Below are positions 44,750-55,397 of a stretch of 64,000 nucleotides of DNA, in pieces; positions within the stretch are counted from its first letter, which is position 1, and every line of letters starts with the position of its first letter. The notes beneath the pieces were generated by a model, which saw only the letters and a program-made list of their open reading frames with translations, did not search any database and was not told the origin of the DNA. The translations under genes were made by a program, and so were the position numbers. Source of the DNA: Nilaparvata lugens. Lineage: Eukaryota; Arthropoda; Insecta; Hemiptera; Delphacidae. The stretch is taken from assembly GCF_014356525.2 (NCBI RefSeq), contig NC_052517.1, positions 890,973 through 954,972 on the forward strand, in the 5' to 3' direction.

Positions 44750-46130
44750 AGTAGTTCTGTGAACAGTAGACCTCACGCTCAGTAAGTTACAATGACATGT
44801 TGTTATGTTCTCTCAGAAATTAATAAATAATAAATCAATTTAAAATGTCTAGAAAAAATCCTAAATAAACATAGAGCTTTCTGTCCTATATCGTACCGTG
44901 ACGTGTCGTCCCGGAATGTGAGTGTGAGCGCTGTTATCAGTTCTGGCTGCAAATGTCTACATCGTTGATGGAAAGATACATTTCCAAGATGTTCGATGTT
45001 TTTGAACGGGTAGTATTATAGTCATATGTCTACTAACGTTGATGGAAAGATAAATTTTCAAGATGTTCGATGTTTTTGAACGGGTAGTATAATAGTCCAC
45101 TAGACAGCTGATATATGATGAATAATTCTAAAGTCTGATTTCTACGGTAATATTGACGTTTAAAGGAGACTACTTTTCCTCTTGTATTATCCTTAAAATG
45201 CAAAATTTCAAAAAAACCATCAGAGTAGGAGGTTAAGACACAATGAAACACTTAAATTATTCATTGGAGAGTCGGAATTGGTAATCAAGAGCTCAACGGA
45301 CTTCTTAGGGGTGAAACTGGAGGAAGGGCTGGGTTGGGGGGAACAATTGGATAAGATTGAAAGTAAAATAGCGAGTGGAATTTTTGTCTTAAGGAATTTA
45401 AGTAAATTAAATAATAAGCCTCTATTGAAGTCGGTCTATCATTGCTTGGTGGAGTCACATATTACATATTCAGTGGCCCTATGGGGAGCTAGAGAGAGTA
45501 ACCTTCAGCAAATTTTCATTTGTTAAAAGAAAGCATTGCGCACTATGTTGAGGTTGCATCCACAAACACATTGTAGGGACTATTTTATTAAAATGGAGAT
45601 TCTTGAAGGTGTTCACTACAGACTATTAATAAGACGCATGAATATAATACACGGCATAAGAGTACCTTCTCGGAATATCATAAATTGACTTTGTATGAAG
45701 AAAAACCTAGTTATATTGGTAGGAAGATTTACCAAGTACTACCAATTCGGTTGCGGGAAATATTAACGATAAAAAAGTTTAAACGAAGTTTGAAATTATT
45801 TCTAAAGGAGGAATGCTTTTATAGTCTGAAGGACTATTTTGATTACTGTAATAGAGTCAAAGACAAATAGTAATTATATACTAGATATAAATTTAATGAA
45901 AAATTAATGGTGTCTCGCTTTTGCTAGCACTTTGACTTGTCTGACGCCGTTGAGGCCAACCAGACGTAATATATATCTATCTATCTATACATCGACGCGC
46001 AGTTGAAAAAGGAATATTCCTGCCAAATCTCATCGAATTCTATCAACGCGTTTGGCCGTAGTAGCGTTACATACAGACAGAAAAAGAAAATTCCAGTTAA
46101 AACATAGACCTCACTACGTTCGGTCAATTA
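44750..46130 (-). mobile_element. Divergent 'GTCGAC' repeat split by a LINE fragment
   Basis: Repeat sequence at 44750-44780 and 45030-45215, then LINE coding sequence, then repeat again from about 45960 (CGACGCGCAGTTGAAAAAGG, 'caacgcgtttggccgt', 'acctcactacgttcggtca'). More diverged than the other copies, so an older insertion. Confidence 0.6.
45222..45960 (+). mobile_element. LINE reverse-transcriptase 3' fragment
   Basis: Visible: STDFLGVKLEEGLGWGEQLD, ASGIFVLRNLSKLNNKPLLK, VESHITYSVALWGA, then after a stop (TAA about 45525) KKALRTMLRLHPQTH. A frameshifted SYIGRKIYQVLPIRLREIL tail ends near 45870. Closest in the window to the copy at 61935-63430; both end in a GACGTAAT motif. Inactive. 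Confidence 0.8.
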
Positions 46131-46188
46131 ACTAACTAACCAACTGATTAACAAGCTAACTAACCATCTGATTAACTAACTAACTAAC

Positions 46189-46466
46189 CTTGTCTCAACT
46201 CCCTTGCCCGCTTAGTCCGCCTATAAGTGTCGGTATTCTTAGCGTCGAGCGTGGCATGCCGCTTCTCCGACATGCTCTGTCTGCCGAACGCATCGCGGCT
46301 AAATCCAGTCGCACTGGCACCTGCGCCTGCGCCCACTTGCATGCCACTGTCCAGCGACAGTTGACTGGCATAGGTGGCGTCCGCCTGCGACGACGTGCTC
46401 GTCGAGTCGGTGCGGCTAGGTTTCATTGCTGCTAGGGGTCGGATGGCACCTAGACTTGTGTCTCCA
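46189..46466 (-). CDS. baz: Bazooka/Par-3 exon: FGRQSMSEKRHATLDAK region
   Basis: 278 bases, phase 2 entry (completes Ser), phase 1 exit; acceptor 'ttttttAG', donor GTTAGT sitting in a (GTTA)n run. Encodes GDTSLGAIRPLAAMKPSRTD, a Ser/Thr-rich DSTSTSSQAD, ASQLSLDSGMQVGAGAG, then GFSRDAFGRQSMSEKRHATL and DAKNTDTYRRTKRARELRQ. FGRQS(M/I)SEKRHA.LDA is diagnostic of Bazooka/Par-3 between PDZ3 and the aPKC motif. A start Met exists inside the exon (MKPSRTD), but splicing phases make it internal. Confidence 0.93.
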
Positions 46467-46545
46467 CTAAAAAACAGACAAACAGGCCAAAAATAAAACC
46501 TCGAATAATCACATTTTCACTCATTCGTCAGGAGGATGGACTTTA

Positions 46546-47245
46546 GGTGGGCCGACCACTGGAACCGATTTCGTCCGAAATAGCATCGGCCGAAAACAAC
46601 CGAACTCGTCCGAACGATCCCCCAACAAACAAAGCTATAGATGCTCGTCCATTGCAACAGGTTCATACAGCCGTGCACGGCTGTCTCCGGCCGATCAAGT
46701 TTTCGATCCGAATTGAATGGGATTTTCCGGCTCTATCCGGCCGAACTAACTAGTCGAGCTGAGACAACATCATCCTAACCTCAAAATTGTTTCACAGTCT
46801 TGTCTGTGTTTGGTTTTTGAACTTGTTCTGTTTTATAAAATTGTAACTATGGTCAATGAAAAGTTGATAAGTTTGGTTCAAGAGCATGTTCCATTGTGGA
46901 ATATGCGAGGCAAAAGATATCATCGTTGTGATGTTCAAAGGAATCTGTAGACAAAGATTACTGATCAAATAGGATCTGAAGGTAAGATTATTGCAATTAA
47001 TAACTAATTTAGTGGATATTCGTTTACTCAATTTTAAAAATCTCAATATGATCATTGTTCATGAAAAATTTTGGTGGCTATAATAGTAGTTAATTCAATA
47101 TTCAATAGTTGAGCCAACTACTGAACTAGACTGACGTAAAAGTTCCAATGGACGACCGTGTTCGGCCGAATTAACAGCCGGCAGATTCGTCCGATCCAAC
47201 GGCCGAACGGATCGGTTGAATACGGTTCCAGTGGATGGTTACCCT
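46546..47245. mobile_element. 700-bp TIR element (CCACTGGAACCG ends)
   Basis: Left GGTGGGCCGACCACTGGAAC, right 'acggttccagtggatggtta' plus CCC, inverted with mismatches. Subterminal regions are dense in CGGCCGAA-type motifs on both sides ('catcggccgaaaac', 'gtgttcggccgaatt'), a typical transposase-binding arrangement. Coding capacity lost. Confidence 0.6.
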
Positions 47246-47656
47246 TACACTAAATGGGCATTTACATTAGTCAAGTTTATTTGAATTCAAGTTTCGTATA
47301 AAATAATGTATTTTGCAAACTTTCCAGTCAAGTTTACATGATTAGAAACTTGAATCCACTATACCAATGTAAACCCTTCTTCAAGTTTTGTTGATTCAAG
47401 TAGATGTTGAACATGATTGACTTCTGGATTGAAGAAAGGTATGAAGAAAAAAAGAAAACTTAAGTATTAATCATATTTTTTAATTTATAATTATATACTT
47501 TTGAGGTTATAAAAACTTGAATTCAAGTGAACTCTACTTCAAGTTTTCAAAATCGCCCATTAAAACTTAAACGTTGAAAAAAAACCATCAAGGAATGGTT
47601 TCATACGAAAAACAGCCGTTTGACAGCAGCTTCTAACATAAAATAAGCAACCAATA

Positions 47657-47995
47657 AGGCTCAACTCACAAATAGGCGACTCAGTTTGGAGAAGAGACTG
47701 GACTCTAGTGGAGAGCATGTGTTTCCAAATGGTGACACTCAGACCAGTCGACTCTAGTCTCCGCGACGTCTCCATTTCAAAACACATGCTCTCGAATTAT
47801 CCAAGGCTCAACTGACACTTAGGCGACTGAGGTGGAGAAGAGACTGGACTCTAGTGGAGAGCATGTGTTTCCAAATGGTGACACTCAGACCAGTCGACTC
47901 TAGTCTCCGCGACGTCACCATTTCAAAACACATGCTCTCCACTAGAGTCCTGTCTCTTCTCCACCTGAGTCGCCTAAGTGTGAGTTTGAGCCTAA
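47657..47995. mobile_element. Two CTCTAGTGGAGAG foldback MITEs, one truncated
   Basis: A left copy ending abruptly in 'aacacatgctctcgaatta' (47657-47793) is followed at once by a full foldback (47803-47995). The truncated copy lacks most of its right arm. Confidence 0.75.
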
Positions 47996-47999
47996 GAAT

Positions 48000-48585
48000 G
48001 TAAGATGGGCACAGTATGAGAGACTACCAGCGTCACATACTTTCACCAAAAACAACTATTAGGACTATCGGCTTCAGTTAACACTCACATTTGCAACATA
48101 GACACCCTATACACTGTCTATTATTAGTGTGTTGTTGGGAGTGTAAGAGTGTAAGAAGGGCACAGTATGAGAGACTACCAGCGTCACATAGCTTCACCAA
48201 AAACAACTACTAGGACTATCGGCTTCAGTTAACACTCACATTTGCAACATAGACACCCTATACACTGTCTATTATTAGTGTGTTGTTGGGAGTGTAAGAG
48301 TGTAAGAAGGGCACAGTATGAGAGACTACCAGCGTCACATAGCTTCACCAAAAACAACTACTAGGACTATCGGCTTCAGTTAACACTCACATTTGCAACA
48401 TAGACACCCTATACACTGTCTATTATTAGTGTGTTGTTGGGAGTGTAAGAGTGTAAGAAGGGCACAGTATGAGAGACTACCAGCGTCACATAGCTTCACC
48501 AAAAACAACTACTAGGACTATCGGCTTCAGTTAACACTCACATTTGCAACATAGACACCCTATACACTGTCTATTACTGTGAGTT
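48000..48585. repeat. Four-unit 151-bp minisatellite
   Basis: ACTGTCTATTATTAGTGTGT starts at 48113, 48264, 48415 and 48566, exactly 151 bases apart and nearly identical. Same unit as at 34712-35600 and 27138-27425, but without recognisable TIR ends; the foldback MITE abuts its left side. Confidence 0.9.
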
Positions 48586-48787
48586 GAGCCAAACAATAAA
48601 AAATCACTAGAAATTTCCCAAAAAAAATGATACAAAAATAATTCATCGTCAAATAGAGCAACAGGGAAAAAATAAACAACAAATAATTGAAAACACTGAA
48701 ATCTAACATCCAAAATGTTTTCGTTCAATGCCTTTTGCCAAAGACACAAAAAGTCTGTACAGACATGTAGTATCGCTAGTGGCCGGC

Positions 48788-49809
48788 CTAAAGCCCGGTC
48801 CACACGTTCAAGTTTACCATCAGTCTTTTGCTCAAGCAAAAGACGGATCGTTTGGTTCAAGCAAAAGACGGATGTAAAATTGCGTCCACACGCATCCGTC
48901 TTAATATGTCGTCCGTTTTCCTATTTTTGTGCTCACAAGCTCAGTTCGTCATATTAAGGTGCGTACAGACTTTCACTCTGCTCCGCAACCGAACGTCACT
49001 CCAGCAGAGCGATTGATGATGGGAGCAACAGTGGTTCGACCGGGGAACGCGAGAAGATCTAACATCTTCTGTAACGTCCATGATGGGTGCGTGGGCGGCG
49101 CGACTGTGGTTCGATGGAGGAACGAGGGCGGGTACGAGGGCGGTACGAGGGAGGAGCGTGCTCGGTGCGGGTTGGAAGAGCGTATATGTGTACGCAGCTT
49201 AACATATGACATACATCCGGTAGATGAGTAATAATTATATCGTATTTTTATGCTGATTCAAGTGGATAATGCTATATTCAACAACATAATGACAAAAATA
49301 TTACTGTTAATCGCTAAATGGCTTTGTTTACATGTCATATCTCGAGACACAGTGATTGTAAATGGTTTAAAATTTTGTAGATAGTATTCTTATCAACAAT
49401 ATAGTACATCTTAAATATATCATAATAGTAAATCATGATATCAACATCAAATTCTGAGAGTATCATGAGAATCAAGAAAGGAAAAAAAGGTTAAATGGTG
49501 TTATATACAATCGATAAAAAACTTGCTTATTTTCAAGTACTCGCGAGACATTTTATTAATTTGAGGGCGCTGAATCCGAATCTGAAATCACAATTTATCT
49601 ATCTCCATTTTTACGCGATTTAGGTTTAGGTGGATAGGCAAAAGACGGACGAATTGATGGAAAAAGATTGCCGGCCGATACATTTTAAGTTTGACGACTT
49701 AAGCTTGAAGATCCATCCGTTTTACCGTCCCGACGCAACGACTTACATGCTCCGACTTTTGCTGGAGCAAAATACTGAAGCTGAACTTGAGCGTCTGGAC
49801 CGGGCTTAA
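48788..49809. mobile_element. 1-kb TIR element (CTTAAGCCCGGTCCA) with nested MITE
   Basis: Left 'ctaaagcccggtccacacgt' and right 'gcgtctggaccgggcttaag' are inverted. Subterminal 'ttttgctcaagcaaaagac' and 'gacttttgctggagcaaaa' also pair. A 240-bp MITE (48956-49201) lies inside. No transposase visible. It ends 50 bases from bazooka exon 49859-49989. Confidence 0.7.
48956..49201 (+). mobile_element. 240-bp MITE nested in a TIR element
   Basis: AAGGTGCGTACAGACTTTCA to GTACGCAGCTTA, with an internal 14-base duplication ('gagggcgggtacgagggcgg'). Confidence 0.75.
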
Positions 49810-49858
49810 GAGACAAGTGAATAGTGAAAACAGGTTGACTGTGAACAGGGCTTCATAC

Positions 49859-49989
49859 CTGGGCAAAAAGGAAGAGTCATCTTCTATAATGAGAGTCTCC
49901 CTGGCAGGCTGATTCACAGTGGGGCTTGTCAGCTTTCCTCCTGTCTCCGGGTTGGAGCCCAAACTTAGCAGGGTCGTCTGGTGGGTAGC
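49859..49989 (-). CDS. baz: Bazooka/Par-3 exon after PDZ3 linker
   Basis: 43 codons plus AG; phase 0 entry, phase 2 exit; acceptor 'tatttttAG'-type (ttttAG, 49991-49990), donor GTATGA. Encodes ATHQTTLLSLGSNPETGGKL, TSPTVNQPARE and TLIIEDDSSFLP. SYYRATHQT across the junction with exon 52530-52627 fits the conserved (S/N)Y..ATHQ stretch of Par-3. Short and well supported by phase. Confidence 0.88.
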
Positions 49990-50090
49990 CTAAAATAAAC
50001 ACACAAAAATTAAGATAAAATCATAGAAAAAACTACAGTGAGCTCAGTATTATAATGACAGTATTTGAATCCAATTTTTGTCTCAATTTG

Positions 50091-51290
50091 CCGGTTGCAC
50101 AAAAACCTGTTAAATTTTAATCGTGATTAGATCCACGAGAATTAATAATTAGAGAAGGGAATCTTTGAAAGAAGGCTACCCTGATTGGTTCTCTTGGAAT
50201 TAATTACGACTTAAAATTTCGTCTTGATGTGCCGGTTGCAAAAATCCTGTTAAATTTTAATCGTGATTAAATCCACGAGAATTAATACTTCGAGAAGGGT
50301 ATCTTTGAAAGAAGGCTACACTGATTGGTTCTCTTGGAATTAATTACGACTTAAAATTTCGTCTAGATGTGCCGGTTGCAAAAATCCTGTTAAATTTTAA
50401 TCGTGATTAAATCCACGAGAATTAATAATTAGAGAAGTCTATCTTGAAAGAAGGCTACCCTGATCGGTTTTTTGGAGTTAATTATGACTTAAAATTTCGT
50501 CTTGATGTGCCGGTTGCAAAAATCCTGTTAAATTTTAATCGTGATTAATTCCACGAGAATTAATAATTAGAGAAGTCTATCTTGAAAAGAAGGCTACCCT
50601 GATTGGTTCTCTTGGAATTAATTACAACTTAAAATTTCGTCTTGATGTGCCGGTTGCAAAAAAACCTGTTAAATTTTAATCGTGATTAGATCCACGAGAA
50701 TTAATAATTAGAGAAGTCGGCTACAATAATCTTGAAAAGAAGGCTACACTGATTGGTTCTCTTGGAATTAATCACGGTTAAAATTGAACAGGCTTTTGTG
50801 CAACCGGCACATTGAGACGAGAATATTGGATTCTCCAGGGTGAAAGCTTCGAGAGCTAATTGGAGAAGTCTATCTTGAAAAGAAGGCTACACTGATTGGT
50901 TCTCTTGGAATTAATCGCGGTTAAAATTCAACAGGCTTTTGTGCAACCGGCACATTGAGACGAGAATATTGGATTCTCCAGGGTGAAAGCTTCGAGAGCT
51001 AATGGAGAAGTCTATCTTGAAAAGAAGGCTACACTGATTGGTTCTCTTGGAATTAATCGCGGTTAAAATTCAACAGGCTTTTGTGCAACCGGCACATTGA
51101 GACGAGAATATTGGATTCTCCAGGGTGAAAGCTTCGAGAGCTAATTGGAGAAGTCTATCTTGAAAAGAAGAACACTGATTGGTTCTCTTGGAATTAATTA
51201 CGGTTAAAATTTAACAGGCTTTTGTGCAAACGGCACATTGAGACGAGAATATTGGATTCTCCAGGGTGGAAGCTTCGAGAACTAATCGTA
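50091..51290. repeat. Tandem array derived from the GCCGGTTGCAC foldback MITE
   Basis: About nine units. The first five (starting about 50092, 50232, 50371, 50509, 50649) carry GCCGGTTGCAAAAATCCTGT and are about 140 bases. The later ones add 'gacgagaatattggattctc' and 'gtgaaagcttcgagagct'. Each unit preserves the MITE's inverted pair ('aatcgtgattaa', 'ttaattacgactt'). One more unit at 52325-52415 lies beyond an inserted element, so the array was split. Confidence 0.85.
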
Positions 51291-51298
51291 GAAGTCTA

Positions 51299-52276
51299 TT
51301 GAATGAAAAAGACTAAGAAATTGTCAAAAAACCACTGATTTATTGATAATAAGAAAGACCGGTTTCGGTTATTACACCATTGTCAATCTCTGATAAACCA
51401 ACAAAGGCAGATCTTTGAATATTCTAGAGGCTTTAGAAATAACAAGAGTAATTAAGGAAAATTCCCAGTATAGTTTAAATGACCAGATTCATTTCAACCA
51501 GTACAACACTACGAATTTAGTTTTATTTATTTATTTATTATTTATTAGATAGTGCGAACAATTCAATAGTCGGAAAAGAAAAAACAGGCTATTGCCCAAA
51601 ACTTCTTCAATTTCCTGATTTTTTCACAAATCGTCCAAATATTATGTAGGTTATGTTCACTTCAATTTCAACACCAAATCTTCAATCTGAAACTATGAAT
51701 CAGAATAAAACAAAGAATTTCAAATTTAGATAAACTGATAATGAACTTCCGTTAAAACAAAAACCAAACTTCAAATATTCATAAAATATAGAATAAAATC
51801 ACTTAAATTTTGAGCTCGAAAATATCACTTTCACCAAAATATCTGTTGGTAACAAAAAAATTATCATAAATTTGTAAGCATACATTAGTCAATAGTTTTT
51901 CCATTTACATATCTGTTTTATTATCTTCCACACTTGTTTTCTTGGTTCTTATTTTGTACTGAAAGGTAAATTTTATTATCATGGCAAATCTGTTGCTTAA
52001 GCCGCCATTTTGTCACACCGTTGAGTGGGAGGAGACTGTCTAACTGGGCCAATGGCAGGCGTTCATGCCCTCGACCAATAACAGTACTCGCCTACTAGTA
52101 TAAATTCTGCTGCTCTTGTATTTAGTTTTAGTTTATCAGAGATTGACAATGGTGTAATAACCGAAACCGGTCAGTTTATCAGAGATTGAAAATGGTGTAA
52201 TAACCGAAACCGGTCTTTCTTATTATCAATAAATCAGTGGTTTTTTGGCAATTTCTTAGTCTTTTTCATTCAATAT
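51299..52276. mobile_element. Penelope-like element remnant with inverted terminal arms
   Basis: Arms of about 90 bases ('gaatgaaaaagactaagaaa' ... 'gaccggtttcggttattaca') face each other at 51299-51396 and 52135-52276, interrupting the tandem array. Next to the left arm, 51397-51525 in plus frame reads TNKGRSLNILEALEITRVIK then ENSQYSLNDQIHFN. This resembles the C-terminal tail after the GIY-YIG domain of Penelope-like elements (KG..L.(I/V)LE.(L)EI...NDQ..F). The right arm has two successive hammerhead-like halves (GTAATAACCGAAACCGGTC). A CCAAT and TATAAATT pair lies at about 52077-52112, as expected for a Penelope terminal-repeat promoter (inference). Confidence 0.6.
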
Positions 52277-52529
52277 GAATAATTACCACAATATCAACTT
52301 CTCAACTACACAAAAAGTGAAAAAGGAGAAGTCTATCTTAAAAAGGAGGCTACACTGATTGGTTCTCTTGGAATTAATCACGGTTAAAATTCAACAGGCT
52401 TTTGTGTAATCGGCACATTAATACGACAATTAGATTCTTCAGGGTGAAAGCTTCTTAGTTTTAATATTACTTTGATAATTAAACCAAAATCCAATTTAAG
52501 AACAAAATCGAAATCAAATTTCAACTAAC

Positions 52530-52627
52530 CCTATAGTAACTCTCGTTATGTAGCCCGCCCATGCCTGGAGGTAGAGACGTCTGCCCTGTTAGCCTCTCCA
52601 ATACAGCATTACGCATCACAACTCCAT
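52530..52627 (-). CDS. baz: Bazooka/Par-3 exon
   Basis: 98 bases, phase 1 entry (completes Asp), phase 0 exit; acceptor 'ttttttAG', donor GTTAGT. Encodes GVVMRNAVLERLTGQTSLPP then GMGGLHNESYYR. ERLTG and LHNESYYRATH with the next exon match the Bazooka inter-domain region. Nothing catalytic is expected: this is a scaffold linker. Confidence 0.88.
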
Positions 52628-52810
52628 CTAAAAAAAACATAAAATAAATATTCAAAAAAAATTTAAAATATCCAAATAAACCAACCATCAATAATTGAAA
52701 CTGATACAAAATAACAAAGGATTGTGACACTCGTGGATCTACAACAGTTCAGCTTCAACGCCAGGTCCACCGACATGAGCTCTCTAAAATTCTTGAGTTT
52801 TATTGAATTT

Positions 52811-53634
52811 TTTACTTTCCTTGCCCTATTACCATAGGTAAGGAAAGTATTGCTTTCCGAAAAAAATTAAGGTACCCCAATTTCTAAATTTCTATACGTT
52901 TCAAGGTCCCCTGAGTCCAAAAAAGTGGTTTTTGGGTATTGGTCTGTATGTGTGTGTGTGTGTGTATGAGTGTATGTGCGTCTGTGTACATGATATCTCA
53001 TCTCCCAATTAACGGAATGACTTGAAATTCGGAACTTAAGGTCCTTACACTATAAGGATCCGACACGAACAATTTCGATCACATGCGATTCAAGATGGCG
53101 GCTAAAATGACGAAAATGTTGTCAAAAACAGGGTTTTTCGCGATTTTCTCGAAAACGGCTCCAACGATTTTGATTAAAGTTATACCTAGAATAGTCATCG
53201 ATAAACTCTATCAACTGCCACAAGTCCCATATCTGTAAAAATTTCAGGAGCACCGCCCCATCTATGCAAAGTTTGATTTTAGATTCTCAATTATCATGCT
53301 TCAGATACAATTTAAACAAAAAATTTCAAGTGGAAAAGATTGAGCATGAAAATCTCTTTAATTAAAGTTCAGTAACATTTTCACCTAAAATTGAAAATAA
53401 GCTCGAAGTTCGAGAAAATAAGATTATTAAATTGCAAACTTTTGGCAACTGTTGATTCTATTAAATCATTCACTATGAAGAGATAGCAGACTTCGTGTGT
53501 CTGCAGCGTTATTGTCCTGTCACCAGCTGGCTTGAATCTTTAAATAGTAGACTTGAGTTGCGCGGGAGCACTAGCGTCAGTTGATCAATTTTCATAACGG
53601 CAAGGAAAGTTGTGTGAGTGCGCCACACCAGATT
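52811..53634 (+). mobile_element. 830-bp element, complete copy, inside a LINE
   Basis: Best complete copy: TTACTTTCCTTGCCCTATTA to 'tgcgccacaccagatttt', with the (GT)n run near 52950-52975 and a 'cgattttctcgaaaacggct' segment. AATTCTTGA occurs at 52788-52796 and 53637-53645 and may be a target duplication. Confidence 0.75.
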
Positions 53635-53755
53635 TTAATTCTTGAATTTGAATTAGAAGATCCATATAACATACATAGCTGGGAAGCTGAGTAAAGGTTT
53701 ATTTGTACTGCGCAGGCTGAGACATATTGTGAGCCATGCTGTTCTAATGAGTGTG

Positions 53756-54042
53756 TATTACCATAGAGAAACGATAGCATAAGTAAATATCCCATGGTAT
53801 AGGGCGTTTATGTCGCAACTTTTACTGTTATCTCAAGCTGATAGTCCAAGTAGCTCTTTCCTGTGGAGCTTTTTGACGCTGGTAGTCTCTCATATTGTGC
53901 CTTACATACACTCTTACCCGGTCAAAACAGTAAAAAGCGACAGTAATCGACAGTAATCGGATTGAGATAACAGTAAAAGTTGCGACATAAACGCCCTATA
54001 CCATGGGATATCTACTTACGCTATTGTTTCTCTATGGTATTA
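53756..54042. mobile_element. CCATAGAG foldback MITE with TATTA duplication
   Basis: The element (53761-54037) has near-identical inverted arms of about 75 bases and is bounded by TATTA on both sides (53756-53760, 54038-54042). Removing it and one TATTA restores the LINE frame 'MSVYYAHVFSHLAYG', in line with the intact relative. This is good evidence for a 5-base (or shorter, ambiguous) target duplication. Confidence 0.8.
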
Positions 54043-54447
54043 CGCTCATGTATTTAGTCATCTAGCTTATGGCAGACAAATGTGGGAAAACTGTTCCACA
54101 ATTTTCAGACTGCAGAAGAGGGCGAAGAGGGCTGTAAGAATCATCTGTAATGAACCACCCCAAGCTTCATGTAGAGCACTATTCCGTAGATGAAGGTTAT
54201 TGCCTCTGCCTTCACTTTCTGTGTTTTCGTGTTGTTTATATTTTAAAAACCACCTGCGTAATTTTAGAGTAAATGGTGATATCCATAGTTAACTCCTGAG
54301 AAGCAGTATTAATGTTAGAATTGAGAGCAACCAATATACAAGCTCTCAGAAAAATTGGAAATACATATCGGTAAAGATATTCAATGAACTTGATGTGGAC
54401 GTTCGAACGATGAACGTTCCACAAATAATTCAAGACTCACTTGAGGG

Positions 54448-55183
54448 ATTTGCTACTAAAAGTAAATTCGTATGGCTTTTGTTGGTGGGGAGTCCCTTGC
54501 GGGAAGGTCCACACCGCCTGAATATATTATAATCTAAGCCGTCAATGTCATGATACATGATACAGTATCAACACAATATGATACAGTATCAATACAATAT
54601 GATATAGTATCACCACACATGATACAGTAAAAAGTAAATTCGTATGGCTTTTGTTGGTGGGGAGTCCCTTGCGGGAAGGTCCCACCGCCTGAATATATTA
54701 TAATCTAAGCCGTCAATGTCATGATACATGATACAGTATCAACACAATATGACACAGTATCAATACAATATGATATAGTATCACCACACATGATACAGTA
54801 AAAAGTAAATTCGTATGGCTTTTGTTGGTGGGGAGTCCCTTGCGGGAAGGTCCCACCGCCTCAATATAAACACAATATGATACAGTATCAATACAATATG
54901 ATATAGTATCACCGCACATGATACAGTAAAAAGTAAATTCGTATGGCTTTTGTTGGTGGGGAGTCCCTTGCGGGAAGGTCCCATCGCCTGAATATAAAAT
55001 TTAAGCCGCCAATTGGCCAATTACGACTATCATACTTCAGCCAAGACCGACAATTTAACGTGCCCATCCGATAAACACGGGAGTGATCTGGTTAAAAAAC
55101 TTTTGGTAATGAGAGGGTTTGAACCCGGGATCTCTATGCTGCTACACAAGCACTCTATCCACTAGATCACTCCATTTGCTACT
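54448..55183 (-). mobile_element. tRNA-headed SINE with internal tandem 3' units and 10-bp TSD
   Basis: ATTTGCTACT flanks the insertion exactly (54448-54457, 55174-55183). On the minus strand it starts with GGAGTGATCTAGTGGATAGA, a Pol III A box (TGATCTAGTGG, 55169-55159) and B box (GGTTCAAACCC, 55125-55115). The body follows (ATCGGATGGGCACGTTAA, 'ggactccccaccaacaaaa') and the end is CGAATTTACTTTT. The 3' segment is repeated: 'agtaaattcgtatggc' starts at 54461, 54633, 54804 and 54932, the extra units being filled with gatac-dyad sequence. It sits in the LINE 3' coding end. Confidence 0.88.
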
Positions 55184-55397
55184 GGAAAAAAGGTGCCTGT
55201 ATTGTGTGAAAGTTTTTTTGTTTTAATCCAAAGCTTTCTGTAATATATTGTTAATGGTGTTAGACGTCTTAGTGTCTGCTATTATACTATATTGTATTAT
55301 TTTCACTGTTACTAATTGTACTGTCGGTCTTTTTACAAGCTATTGTGGAAAATTACGTTGTTTGTAACTTTTTTGTGTTCCTTGACAATAATAGTTA

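Larger units (their letters stand above)
52720..55397 (+). mobile_element. LINE copy broken by three later insertions
   Basis: Pieces of one reverse-transcriptase 3' half align in order with the copy at 40735-42191: 'SFNARSTDMSSLKFL' (about 52750-52800), 'AGKLSKGLFVLRRLRHIVSH' (53665-53755), 'HVFSHLAYG' and 'LQKRAKRAVRIIC' (54043-54155), then the tail (to 54447 and 55184-55215). The 3' UTR ends 'ccttgacaataatagtta' near 55397. The breaks are filled by the 830-bp element, the CCATAGAG foldback and a SINE. Confidence 0.75.

Noticed and set aside
52788..53645. AATTCTTGA as the definite target duplication of the 830-bp element
   Set aside because: TTGAATTT also fits, and the element's exact ends vary between copies, so I kept it only as a possibility.
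55115..55173. Possible tRNA gene on the minus strand
   Set aside because: A and B boxes are present but no proper cloverleaf or 3' end follows. It is the head of a SINE bounded by a target duplication.
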